A DNA stretch of 6,330 nt from Nocardioides sp. (GCA_023252065.1 JAHEXO010000140.1:1-6330); one strand, 5' to 3'. Positions 1 through 6,091 are shown, counted from the stretch's first letter. The notes: a model not told the origin generated them from the sequence alone. A program made the numbers and translations.

Positions 1-614
1 GACTCGCGGGCCTGGTGGGCCTCGGTCTCGGCCTGTTCACGCAGGGCCGCGGCCTCGGCCTGGGCCGCGTCGAGGAGCTCCTGGGCACGCTCCTGCGCCT
101 CGGCAGTGCGGGACTCGACCAGGTCGCGGGTCTCGGAGTCCTGCTGGTCGGCGCGGGCACGGGCTCCGGCGACCACGGCCTCGGCCTCCTGGTGGGCCTG
201 CTCGCGGACGCGTTCGGCCTCGGCGCGCACCGCGGCGTCGTGCTCGTCGGCCCGGCGCACCTGCTCGGCCGCGTGGCTCTCGGCCTCGGCCACGATCTGG
301 TCGCGGTGGGTCTGCGCGGTCTGCATGAGGACCCGGGCCTGCTCGCCGGCGTCGCTGACGACCTGCTGGGCATCGGTGGAGCTGTCCTCCAGCACGGTCC
401 GGGCCTGCTCACGCGCCCGTAGGGCTTCGGCGTGCAGTGCCTCCGCCTCCGTGCGGAGCGTCTCGGCCCGCTCGGTGGCGGCGCTGGCCTCCGCCTCGGC
501 GTGCGAGACCAGCTCGTCGGCGACCTTCTGGGCATGGCGGAGGAGAGCAGCGGCGTGCGCTGCGCCGGTGGCCTCCGGGGCGGCTCCGACCGGACCGTCC
601 TGCATCGCGGTCAT
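1..614 (-). CDS. Ala/Glu-rich long coiled-coil protein, N-terminal part (C-terminus beyond the window)
   Basis: Starting at ATG 614, the minus strand stays open for 204 codons to the left edge with no stop, so the gene is partial. A strong Shine-Dalgarno GGGAGGA lies 7 bases upstream. The first ~20 residues are Gly/Ala/Pro-rich (MTAMQDGPVGAAPEATGAA). From about residue 21 to the edge the protein is one continuous predicted helix made of Ala, Glu, Arg, Gln, Asp and Val, with repeats such as AEAERVREQA and AQAEAAALREQAETEA. There is no proline after residue 13, no aromatic residue or Cys, and a single Lys (K30). This composition fits a long coiled coil. The stretch ALLRHAQKVADELVSHAEAE (residues 23-42) resembles the helical half of actinobacterial DivIVA/Wag31 and FilP/Scy-type cytoskeletal proteins, but the DivIVA N-terminal membrane-binding domain is not visible. 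A polar-growth or scaffold role is inference only. Low-complexity helices match many unrelated proteins, so the family is uncertain although the coding call is firm. Confidence 0.85.
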   Translation of the reverse strand, partial: MTAMQDGPVGAAPEATGAAHAAALLRHAQKVADELVSHAEAEASAATERAETLRTEAEALHAEALRAREQARTVLEDSSTDAQQVVSDAGEQARVLMQTAQTHRDQIVAEAESHAAEQVRRADEHDAAVRAEAERVREQAHQEAEAVVAGARARADQQDSETRDLVESRTAEAQERAQELLDAAQAEAAALREQAETEAHQARE

Positions 615-621
615 GGGGGGA

Positions 622-628
622 TCCTCCC
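622..628 (-). promoter_or_regulatory. Shine-Dalgarno site of the coiled-coil gene
   Basis: The minus strand reads GGGAGGA followed by 7 bases and then ATG at 614. This is close to the ideal anti-16S pairing and spacing. It fixes the start at 614 rather than at the in-frame ATG three codons downstream. Confidence 0.75.
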
Positions 629-678
629 AGACGTCCCCAGTTCCCGGCAGCCCACCTGGAAAACTGGACGCACGGGCA

Positions 679-710
679 CGAGCGGGCCGCGATGACTCGC
701 GACCCGCTCG
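679..710. terminator. Strong hairpin between the small basic gene and the coiled-coil gene, possible terminator
   Basis: An 8-bp arm CGAGCGGG (679-686) pairs perfectly with CCCGCTCG (703-710). After one C/A mismatch, CGCGA (688-692) pairs with TCGCG (697-701) around a 4-base loop, TGAC. This is the most stable structure I found in the window. It lies 67 bases past the stop of the 71-aa gene and 64 bases before the ATG of the next gene, where an intrinsic terminator would be expected. No T-tract follows directly on the minus strand; the nearest TTTT is about 15 bases further on. U-poor terminators are common in high-GC actinobacteria, but a leader structure controlling the coiled-coil gene is an alternative. 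Confidence 0.5.
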
Positions 711-777
711 CTGTCCCCGGTGCGGGACGGCAGGCCGAGGGCGTCCGGTGCACCCGGGAACGCCGCGGCCGAACGCC

Positions 778-993
778 TCAGTGGACGGGGTGCAGGAAGC
801 GGAACGCCGCCCAGGGCACGTGGTGCTCGACCGGGACCGCGCGGGCGGCCCGGATCGCGGCACGGCGCTCGGCGCGTCGCTCGGCACGCATGATGCGTAC
901 CTGGCGGCGCTCCTCGGCGGCTCGCACGCGCTCGGTGATCATCTGGTGGGCGACCTGCTGGGTGCCGGTCGTGTTGGTGGAGAAGGTGTTCAT
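778..993 (-). CDS. Small basic helical protein of unknown function, 71 aa
   Basis: I do not recognise a named family or function. The start at ATG 993 is chosen because GGAG sits 6 bases upstream. A longer GTG-start reading from 1065 would add 24 residues of non-conserved look, and its SD-like GGAGG would be too close to that GTG. The protein has a polar Thr/Asn/Gln-rich head (residues 1-17). A strongly basic helix follows, with ERVRAAEERRQVRIMRAERR at 21-40 continuing in AERRAAIRAARA to residue 52. The tail is short, His- and aromatic-containing (VEHHVPWAAFRFLHPVH). There is no signal peptide or membrane segment. The Arg-rich helix could bind nucleic acid or an acidic partner, but that is speculation. 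The gene stands alone, 170 bases after the mannosidase and 163 bases before the coiled-coil gene. A clear SD, codon bias like its neighbours and a co-directional position support it being real. Confidence 0.75.
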   Translation of the reverse strand: MNTFSTNTTGTQQVAHQMITERVRAAEERRQVRIMRAERRAERRAAIRAARAVPVEHHVPWAAFRFLHPVH

Positions 994-999
994 CTCGGG

Positions 1000-1005
1000 C
1001 TCCTG
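1000..1005 (-). promoter_or_regulatory. Shine-Dalgarno site of the 71-aa gene
   Basis: The minus strand reads CAGGAG then CCCGAG then ATG (993). The GGAG core lies 6 bases before the start, which decides the start in favour of 993 over the upstream GTG at 1065. Confidence 0.65.
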
Positions 1006-1034
1006 GCGGTGACGGTGCTGGCCGGTGGTGGCAG

Positions 1035-1052
1035 GCAGTGCCTTCACACTGC
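1035..1052. promoter_or_regulatory. Perfect 6-bp inverted repeat in the leader of the 71-aa gene
   Basis: GCAGTG (1035-1040) and CACTGC (1047-1052) flank the 6-base spacer CCTTCA. The centre lies about 50 bases upstream of ATG 993. The symmetry suits either a small RNA hairpin in the 5' leader or a dimeric regulator's operator. The sequence does not say which, and chance is possible at this length. Confidence 0.3.
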
Positions 1053-1070
1053 GGCTAAGACCCACCCCTC

Positions 1071-1108
1071 CGGATCTGGCATGTGACGTAGGACGTGCCT
1101 CAGATCCG
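1071..1108. repeat. 38-bp inverted repeat downstream of the mannosidase gene
   Basis: The arms CGGATCTG (1071-1078) and CAGATCCG (1101-1108) are perfect 8-bp reverse complements separated by 22 bases. A second short symmetry lies inside, ACGT-AGG-ACGT (1086-1096). The element sits 56 bases past the mannosidase stop and 78 bases before the start of the 71-aa gene. It could be a terminator without a U-tract for the mannosidase transcript, or an operator for the downstream gene. The position is right for both. Confidence 0.4.
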
Positions 1109-1117
1109 CCGTCGCCG

Positions 1118-1139
1118 CGCGCCCGGTGCCTCAGGCGCG
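1118..1139. terminator. Weak GC hairpin just after the mannosidase stop
   Basis: CGCGCC (1118-1123) and GGCGCG (1134-1139) can pair around a 10-base loop, starting 25 bases past the stop codon of the mannosidase gene. There is no T-run on the minus strand. In DNA this GC-rich, such arms arise easily by chance, so this is a weak candidate. Confidence 0.2.
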
Positions 1140-1163
1140 GTGCCGGTCGCCGGTCCCGCTCGG

Positions 1164-4142
1164 CTACCGGCGGAAGCGGAGGGTGACGATCTGGAAGGGG
1201 CGGAGCGAGAGGTGCGTGCCGTCCCAGTCGTCACCGGCCAGCGGGCGCTCCAGGAGGTCGACGACTTCGGCCCCGGCCGTCTCGAACCCGGCGGTGACCC
1301 GGACGCGTCCGCGCGCGCCGTACGGCTCGTAGAGGCGGACGACGACGTCGCCGGACCCGTCCTCGGCCAGCTTGACCGCCTCGACGTACGCCGGGCCGTC
1401 GAGCTGGACCAGCGGCTCCACGGCGGTGCCCACCCGGCGGCGGAGCGGCAGCGCCAGGGCGTACCCGGCCTCGGCTGCCGCGGCGACGCCGGCGCCTGGG
1501 ACGATCGCGTGGCGGAAGACGTGGCGGCCCTGGTCGGTGTCCGGGTCGGGGAAGCGCGGTGCCCGCAGGAGGGTGGCCCGGACCGTGGAGTACGTCGCGC
1601 CGCCGGCACGCGGGTGCCGGGTGACGTCGTGGCCGTACGACGTGTGGTTGGCCAGCGCGACTCCGTAGCCCGGCTCGGCGACGAGCACCCACCGGTGGGC
1701 GCAGACCTCGAACCGGGCCGCGTCCCAGCTGGTGTTGACGTGCGTGGGGCGGACCACGTGCCCGAACTGCGTCTCGAAGGACGCGTGGTCGGTATGGACG
1801 TCGCAGTCGACGGCGAGCTTGAGCACACGCTCCCGCTCGTGCCAGTCGACGTCGGTCTCGATCTCGACCCGATCCCCGAGGAGCGTGAGGCACTGCACGA
1901 CGCGGGAGTCGCCGAAGGCGCGCGTGACCCTCACCTCGTCACCGTCGACGACGATCGACTCGACCTCGGTCAGGTCGGTGACGGTGCGGCGGTAGTGCTC
2001 GTCGAGGTCCCAGGCGTCCCAGCGCACCGGGTGGTCCGGATGGAGCTGGAGCAGGTTGGCGGCGCCACCCGGCGGGATGGCATCCCGGCCCCAGCGCCGG
2101 TCCACGAGGGAGCGGATCACCCCGGTCTCGTCGAGCACCATCTGCAGGTCGTCGTTCTCCAGCGTGATCCCCCGGACGTCCTGCGACCCGACGGCTGTCG
2201 GCCTCGCTTCGGATGACGTCCCGGAAGAGAGAGCGGGGACGCCGCCCTGGTCGACCGGGGAGGCGTTGAACGCGACGTCCTCGTCCCCGTCGCCGGCCAG
2301 CACGTCGAGCGCGGTCTCGACCAGGCCTTCGAGCTCGGCCGTGAGCCGGGCATAGGTGGCCCGCGCCTCGCGGTGCACCCAGGCGATCGAGGAGCCCGGG
2401 AGGATGTCGTGGAACTGGTGGAGCAGCACGGTCTCCCAGGCCTGCCGCAGATTCTCGGCTGGATAGTCGAGCAGCCCGCGCACCGCCGCCGTCGCCGACC
2501 ACAGCTCGGCCTCGCGCAGCAGGTGTTCACAGGCGCGGTTGCCCTGCTTCATCGCGGCCTGGGAGGTGTAGGTGCCGCGGTGGATCTCCAGGTAGAGCTC
2601 GCCGGACCAGACCGGCGCGCGTGCGCCGTACTCCTCCTCGGCGGCCTCGAAGAACGCCGCAGGCGCCTCGACCCGGACCTGCGCCGAGCCGGCCAGGTCG
2701 GCCGTACGACGGGCCCGCGCGAGCATCCCGCGGGTCGGGCCACCGCCGCCGTCGCCGTACCCGAACGGGACCAGGGCGCGCGTGGCTGCTCCCTTGTCGC
2801 GGAAGTTGGCGGCCGAATGGGCGAGCTCGGTGCCGGAGAGCTCGGAGTTGTAGGTGTCGACGGGCGGGAAGTGGGTGAGCACCTGGGTGCCGTCGATGCC
2901 CTCCCACCAGAACGTGTGGTGAGGGAAGGGGTTGGTGGTGTTCCACGAGATCTTCTGGGTCAGGAACCAGCGCATCCCGGCCAGCGCGACGATCTGCGGC
3001 AGCGCTGCGGTGTAGCCGAACGAGTCGGGCAGCCAGACCTCGCGGGGCTCGACGCCGAGGTGCTCGGCGAACCATCGCTTCCCGAGCAGGAACTGCCGCA
3101 CCATCGCCTCGCCGCCCGCCATGTTGGTGTCGGACTCGACCCACATGCCGCCGACCGGGACGAAGCGACCCTCGTCGACGTAGGCCCGGACCCGGGAGAA
3201 CAGGGCGGGGTGTGACTCCTCGAGCCAGGCCCACTGCTGGGCGCTCGACATCGCGTAGACCAGGGAGTCGTCGGCGTCCATGAGCTGGACGACGTTGGCG
3301 ACGGTGCGGGCGACCTTGCGGACCGTCTCCCGCACCGGCCACAGCCACGCGGAGTCGATGTGTGCGTGGCCGACCGCCGAGATCCGGTGCCCTCCGGGTG
3401 TCGCCGGGACGGCGAGCGCAGGGGCCAGCACGGCCCGGGCGGCGGCAGCCGTGCCGACCACGTCGGTGAGGTCGAGGACGTCGAGGGCCCGCTCGATCGC
3501 GTCGGAGATCTCCCAGCCGCGGGCGTCGTTGTCGGGGAGCCAGAAACGGAGACCCTCCAGCACGTCGAGGTCGGCCACCAGCTCGTAGACCTCCGTCTCG
3601 AGCCGGCACAGCTCGGCCGTGGTGAGGCGGTAGAGGGGCTCGGGGCCGGTGGTGAGCCGGTCGCCGAGGTCGGTCGGGCGGAACCCGGTGAGCACGGTCG
3701 GGTTGGCTGCGGCCTCGACGTACCACTCGACTCGGGTGCCGGCAGGGGCCGGCACCCACTGGTTGCGCGGGTTGAGCGCCTTCACGGTGCCGCCGTCCGC
3801 GTCATGGACCAGGCCCTCGGCCTGGAACCCCGGGACGGCGGTGGTCCAGCCGAGGTCGACCACGGCCTCGAAGGGCCCGTCGCCGTCGGGGGCGTCGGCA
3901 CCGAGCCGGAACCACGTCGTGCCCCAGGCCGGACCCCAGCGGTCGCCGACCTGTCCCGCGACGTACGTCGCGTCGCGCGCGACCGCGAACGCCACCGGGT
4001 CGCCGACCAACCCGTCGGCGGCCGTCGGCACGTGCCACACCGCGACGTCGAGCGGGACGAGGGGGGTGTGGACGGCCGGGCGGATCCGCTCCTCGAGCAC
4101 CCGCTGGAGCCGGGCCGCGATCTCCTGACGTCGGTCGTGCAT
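1164..4142 (-). CDS. Alpha-mannosidase, glycoside hydrolase family 38, cytosolic, 992 aa
   Basis: This is a retaining zinc enzyme that hydrolyses alpha-mannosides, probably short mannose oligosaccharides or glycan fragments in the cytoplasm, as there is no signal peptide. An N-terminal beta domain (~1-245) precedes the GH38 catalytic barrel. GHAHIDSAWLWPVRET (258-273) holds the zinc ligands H261 and D263. WLPDSFGY (370-377) holds D373, the expected nucleophile and zinc ligand. GYGDGGGGPT (461-470) is the conserved acid-containing loop, and HQFHDILPGSS (575-585) supplies the fourth zinc ligand, H578. A helical middle domain (~520-610) and a long beta-rich C-terminal half follow, ending PFQIVTLRF. 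Length and motif order are normal for bacterial/vacuolar-type GH38 and every key residue is present. A Ser/Thr/Pro-rich linker (~634-653) joins the helical and beta domains. The start at ATG 4142 has no Shine-Dalgarno but lies 6 bases after a TAGCGT -10-like element, which suggests a leaderless mRNA. No sugar transporter or regulator is nearby, so the natural substrate is not shown by context. Confidence 0.96.
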   Translation of the reverse strand: MHDRRQEIAARLQRVLEERIRPAVHTPLVPLDVAVWHVPTAADGLVGDPVAFAVARDATYVAGQVGDRWGPAWGTTWFRLGADAPDGDGPFEAVVDLGWTTAVPGFQAEGLVHDADGGTVKALNPRNQWVPAPAGTRVEWYVEAAANPTVLTGFRPTDLGDRLTTGPEPLYRLTTAELCRLETEVYELVADLDVLEGLRFWLPDNDARGWEISDAIERALDVLDLTDVVGTAAAARAVLAPALAVPATPGGHRISAVGHAHIDSAWLWPVRETVRKVARTVANVVQLMDADDSLVYAMSSAQQWAWLEESHPALFSRVRAYVDEGRFVPVGGMWVESDTNMAGGEAMVRQFLLGKRWFAEHLGVEPREVWLPDSFGYTAALPQIVALAGMRWFLTQKISWNTTNPFPHHTFWWEGIDGTQVLTHFPPVDTYNSELSGTELAHSAANFRDKGAATRALVPFGYGDGGGGPTRGMLARARRTADLAGSAQVRVEAPAAFFEAAEEEYGARAPVWSGELYLEIHRGTYTSQAAMKQGNRACEHLLREAELWSATAAVRGLLDYPAENLRQAWETVLLHQFHDILPGSSIAWVHREARATYARLTAELEGLVETALDVLAGDGDEDVAFNASPVDQGGVPALSSGTSSEARPTAVGSQDVRGITLENDDLQMVLDETGVIRSLVDRRWGRDAIPPGGAANLLQLHPDHPVRWDAWDLDEHYRRTVTDLTEVESIVVDGDEVRVTRAFGDSRVVQCLTLLGDRVEIETDVDWHERERVLKLAVDCDVHTDHASFETQFGHVVRPTHVNTSWDAARFEVCAHRWVLVAEPGYGVALANHTSYGHDVTRHPRAGGATYSTVRATLLRAPRFPDPDTDQGRHVFRHAIVPGAGVAAAAEAGYALALPLRRRVGTAVEPLVQLDGPAYVEAVKLAEDGSGDVVVRLYEPYGARGRVRVTAGFETAGAEVVDLLERPLAGDDWDGTHLSLRPFQIVTLRFRR

Positions 4143-4148
4143 GGCTCG

Positions 4149-4154
4149 ACGCTA
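4149..4154 (-). promoter_or_regulatory. Putative -10 element (TAGCGT) for a leaderless mannosidase transcript
   Basis: The minus strand reads CGCTAGCGT, then 6 bases, then ATG 4142. TAGCGT fits the actinobacterial -10 pattern TANNNT, and its distance would place transcription start at the A of the start codon. No convincing -35 is visible and there is no Shine-Dalgarno, both compatible with leaderless expression. The element falls in the 31-bp gap after the acetyltransferase gene. Confidence 0.5.
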
Positions 4155-4173
4155 GCGGGACCTACCCGTCGTC

Positions 4174-4668
4174 CTACGAGTCGAGCAGCAGCTGGTACCA
4201 GGCGGTGTCGAGCCAGCGGTCGAACTTCCGGCCGACCTCGCGCATCGTCCCGAGGTGCTCGAAGCCGCAGGCCTCGTGCAGGGCGACGCTCGGGGGGTTG
4301 GGCAGCGCGACCAGGGCGAGGGCCACGTGCATCCCGTCGGCCCGCAGCAGCCCGACCAGCTCGTCGTACAGGCTCCGGCCGAGTCCGTGCCCGCGCGCCT
4401 CCTCGGCGAGGTAGACCGAGGTCTCGCGGGTCAGCCGGTAGCCCGGGCGCGGCCGGTACGACGAGGAGTAGGCGAAGCCGACCACCGCGCCGTCGCGCTC
4501 GACGACGAGGAAGTGGTCACCCGGCTCGGTGCTCTCGAGCCGGTGCTGCCAGTAGGCCGCCCCTGGTGGGTCGAGGTCGAACGTCGAGATGCCCGTGCAC
4601 ACCTGCTCGTCGTAGATGGCGGCGGCGGCCTCCAGGTCGGCCGCGGTCGCGGGCCGGACCGAGGTCAC
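4174..4668 (-). CDS. GNAT-family N-acetyltransferase, phosphinothricin acetyltransferase type, 164 aa
   Basis: It transfers acetyl from acetyl-CoA to an amino group. This branch (PAT/MnaT/YncA-like) includes enzymes acting on phosphinothricin, methionine sulfone/sulfoximine and similar amino acids. SVRPATAADLEAAAAIYDEQ (residues 3-22) is the typical strand-1/helix-1 opening. The acetyl-CoA pyrophosphate loop is RGHGLG (92-97), following the strand TSVYLAEEA. NPPSVALHEACGFEHLGTMR (124-143) and the ending VGRKFDRWLDTAWYQLLL (145-162) are characteristic of the PAT subgroup. The length of 164 is usual. The start is GTG 4668, whose GTGA overlaps the TGA stop of the GrpB-like gene by 4 bp. No Shine-Dalgarno is needed if translation is coupled. 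A longer in-frame reading upstream exists only because the antisense-free frame happens to be open through the GrpB gene. The true substrate is unknown; natural amino-acid analogue detoxification is an inference from the family. Confidence 0.92.
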   Translation of the reverse strand: MTSVRPATAADLEAAAAIYDEQVCTGISTFDLDPPGAAYWQHRLESTEPGDHFLVVERDGAVVGFAYSSSYRPRPGYRLTRETSVYLAEEARGHGLGRSLYDELVGLLRADGMHVALALVALPNPPSVALHEACGFEHLGTMREVGRKFDRWLDTAWYQLLLDS

Positions 4669-5276
4669 GGCAGGAGCCCGTGGGCGCGGAACATCCGGTC
4701 GTAGAGGTCGCGCACGACGGGCTCCTTGTGCCGGTTGTAGTCCATGCCGGTGCCGCCGCCGGGGCGGGCGTTCATCTCGGCCGCGGCGGCGCGCTTCGCC
4801 TCGGCGTACCGCTCCCGGTCGTCCTCGTGCTCGACCAGCCAGTCGTGGAACATCAGGTGCCGGACCACCTCGGGGCAGTCGGGGCCGAAGACGTGGACGT
4901 TGGCCGCGGGGTCGGCGTTGCGGAGCAGCCGGTGCTCGTGCCACCACGGCTCGCGGATCTGGTGGACGAAGCCGGCGGCCATCAGGTCGGGGACGTACGA
5001 CGCCTCGTCGGCCGGGTCGGCGACGACCAGGTCGACGTCGATGACGGGCTTGGCCGGGAGCCCCGGCACCGAGGTCGAGCCGACGTGGTGGAGCTCCAGC
5101 ACGCGGTCCCCGAGGATTCCCCGGATGAGCCCGGCCACCTGCTCGAACACGGCGGGCCATCGCTCGTCGTACTCGACGACGCGGATCACGTACGGCTGGT
5201 TGAGCGACGGGTCCACGAACGGGTCCGACCCGGGCGGGTCGACGTGGTGGCGGGTGATCTCCTCGTTCGTCGGCAT
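4665..5276 (-). CDS. GrpB/UPF0157 family protein (nucleotidyltransferase fold), 203 aa
   Basis: The family has a minimal nucleotidyltransferase-like domain, but its biochemical role is poorly established. Some members are fused or linked to dephospho-CoA kinase or occur beside acetyltransferases. The signature is clear: VLELHHVGSTSVPGLPAKPV (residues 59-78) contains the GSTSVPGL motif, and ID-V-D (D80 and D82) forms the probable metal-binding acid pair. LRNADPAANVHVF (118-130) and HLMFHDWL (140-147) are further family blocks, and the helical end YNRHKEPVVRDLYDR (180-194) is also typical. About 28 residues precede the conserved core (YVIRVVEYDERWP). The start at ATG 5276 lacks a Shine-Dalgarno but lies 6 bases after a TAGCGT element. 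Only 9 bp separate it from the preceding phosphodiesterase gene, and its stop overlaps the acetyltransferase start. That pairing suggests translation coupling with the acetyltransferase and possibly a shared pathway. Confidence 0.92.
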   Translation of the reverse strand: MPTNEEITRHHVDPPGSDPFVDPSLNQPYVIRVVEYDERWPAVFEQVAGLIRGILGDRVLELHHVGSTSVPGLPAKPVIDVDLVVADPADEASYVPDLMAAGFVHQIREPWWHEHRLLRNADPAANVHVFGPDCPEVVRHLMFHDWLVEHEDDRERYAEAKRAAAAEMNARPGGGTGMDYNRHKEPVVRDLYDRMFRAHGLLP

Positions 5277-5282
5277 CCCGCC

Positions 5283-5288
5283 ACGCTA
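5283..5288 (-). promoter_or_regulatory. Putative -10 element (TAGCGT) for the GrpB-like gene, overlapping the upstream stop codon
   Basis: CGCTAGCGT precedes ATG 5276 by 6 bases. The TAG of the element is also the stop codon of the phosphodiesterase gene (5288-5286). It fits the TANNNT consensus at leaderless spacing. No clear -35 is seen. Confidence 0.45.
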
Positions 5289-6083
5289 GCGACGGGGGTG
5301 GTCCCGGAGCGCCACGGCCCGGGCCGGGTGGTTGGTGGTGATCATCCAGATCCGGCGGTCGTGCAGGAACCGTTTCTGCAGCCACGGCTTGTCGACGGTC
5401 CAGACCAGGAGCGGGACCCCGATGTGCGTGGTCCAGCGGGCCAGCCGGACCATGGCCAGCGCGAAGTGGGCCGCCACCGCGTCCGCCTCGGAGGCCTTGA
5501 GCCGGTGCACGGGGAAGAACTCGCTGTAGCGACGGCGGAGCGCGTTGCGCCACGTCATGCCGCGCACGCTGCCGCCGATGCTCAGGGCCACCATCACCGG
5601 CGACTCGTGCTCGGTCACCCAGCTCCGGAGCGTGGTCGTGACACCGCGCCGCCCGCTGGTGAAGACGATGCGTGAGGGGTCGAGCTGTCGGGTCATCCGG
5701 TCCACGAGGTCACGCTCCCAGGACTCGCCCGCTCGCGCGGCCTCGGCCGTGGTGGCGAACTTCAGGTCCACATGGGCGCCGAGGCCGGCCGCGGCCAGCA
5801 CGTCGAGCAGTGCGTCGAGGGTGCAGACACCGGGGGCGCTCTCGCGGAGCTCGGGCCAGGTGAGGTCGGCGATCACGATCGTGGGGTCGCCGGTGCCGCC
5901 GTCGGGGTCGTGGGAGATCACGAAGGTGCCGTCCGTGCACCGTCGTACGTCGAACTCCACGTAGTCGGCCCCGACCGCCGCCGAGTGGGCGATCCCGGCC
6001 AGCGGGTCCTCGTGCCCGCCGACCGCGCCCAGCTCGGCGTACCCGCAGCGGTGGGCGGAGACCAGAACTCGATGGCGGGCCAC
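5286..6083 (-). CDS. Glycerophosphodiester phosphodiesterase-like protein, 265 aa, divergent active site
   Basis: The family hydrolyses glycerophosphodiesters to glycerol-3-phosphate and an alcohol using a TIM barrel and a divalent metal. The barrel landmarks are in order. SAHRCGY (9-15) holds catalytic H11 and R12. GADYVEFDVRRCTDG (38-52) has metal ligands E43 and D45, and VISHDPDG (55-62) holds H58. HVDLKF (104-109) is at the usual E-x-K position, VWTVDKPWLQKRFL (227-240) replaces the usual WTVN, and MITTNHP (247-253) replaces the usual ITD-x-P. The Gly after HR is Cys, the third metal ligand is Asp instead of Glu, and the last two motifs are altered. It is therefore probably a metal-dependent phosphodiesterase but outside the classic glpQ/ugpQ core. 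There is no signal peptide, so it should be cytosolic. The start is GTG 6083; the HR motif falls 10 residues in, as usual for the family, and a TAGCGT element lies 8 bases upstream. No glycerol-phosphate transporter is nearby. Confidence 0.88.
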   Translation of the reverse strand: MARHRVLVSAHRCGYAELGAVGGHEDPLAGIAHSAAVGADYVEFDVRRCTDGTFVISHDPDGGTGDPTIVIADLTWPELRESAPGVCTLDALLDVLAAAGLGAHVDLKFATTAEAARAGESWERDLVDRMTRQLDPSRIVFTSGRRGVTTTLRSWVTEHESPVMVALSIGGSVRGMTWRNALRRRYSEFFPVHRLKASEADAVAAHFALAMVRLARWTTHIGVPLLVWTVDKPWLQKRFLHDRRIWMITTNHPARAVALRDHPRR

Positions 6084-6091
6084 GACACCGG

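Noticed and set aside
994..1065. A GTG start at 1065 giving a 95-aa form of the small basic protein
   Set aside because: The possible SD is only about 2 bases from that GTG, the added residues cross the 1035-1052 inverted repeat, and ATG 993 has a well-placed GGAG.
15..1086. Plus-strand frames (135 and 326 codons) opposite the coiled-coil gene
   Set aside because: They are Gly/Leu- or Ser/Ala-rich mirror images of the Ala/Glu repeat codons on the minus strand, with no start signal or domain.
1095..2216. A 373-codon plus-strand frame antisense to the mannosidase C-terminal half
   Set aside because: It has no domain, its composition is that of a codon-bias shadow, and the opposite strand encodes clear GH38 protein with conserved ending.
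4174..5553. A 459-aa version of the acetyltransferase extending upstream through the GrpB-like gene
   Set aside because: The added 295 residues are Arg/Pro/Ala-rich shadow of the GrpB-like and phosphodiesterase genes. The GNAT fold begins exactly at GTG 4668, which also gives the usual 4-bp overlap.
3360..5675. A 771-codon open frame on the plus strand opposite the mannosidase, acetyltransferase, GrpB-like and phosphodiesterase genes
   Set aside because: It crosses four well-supported minus-strand genes and their gaps, is rich in Arg/Gly/Val/Pro in low-complexity runs, and shows no domain. Long antisense frames are expected in DNA with GC-biased third positions.
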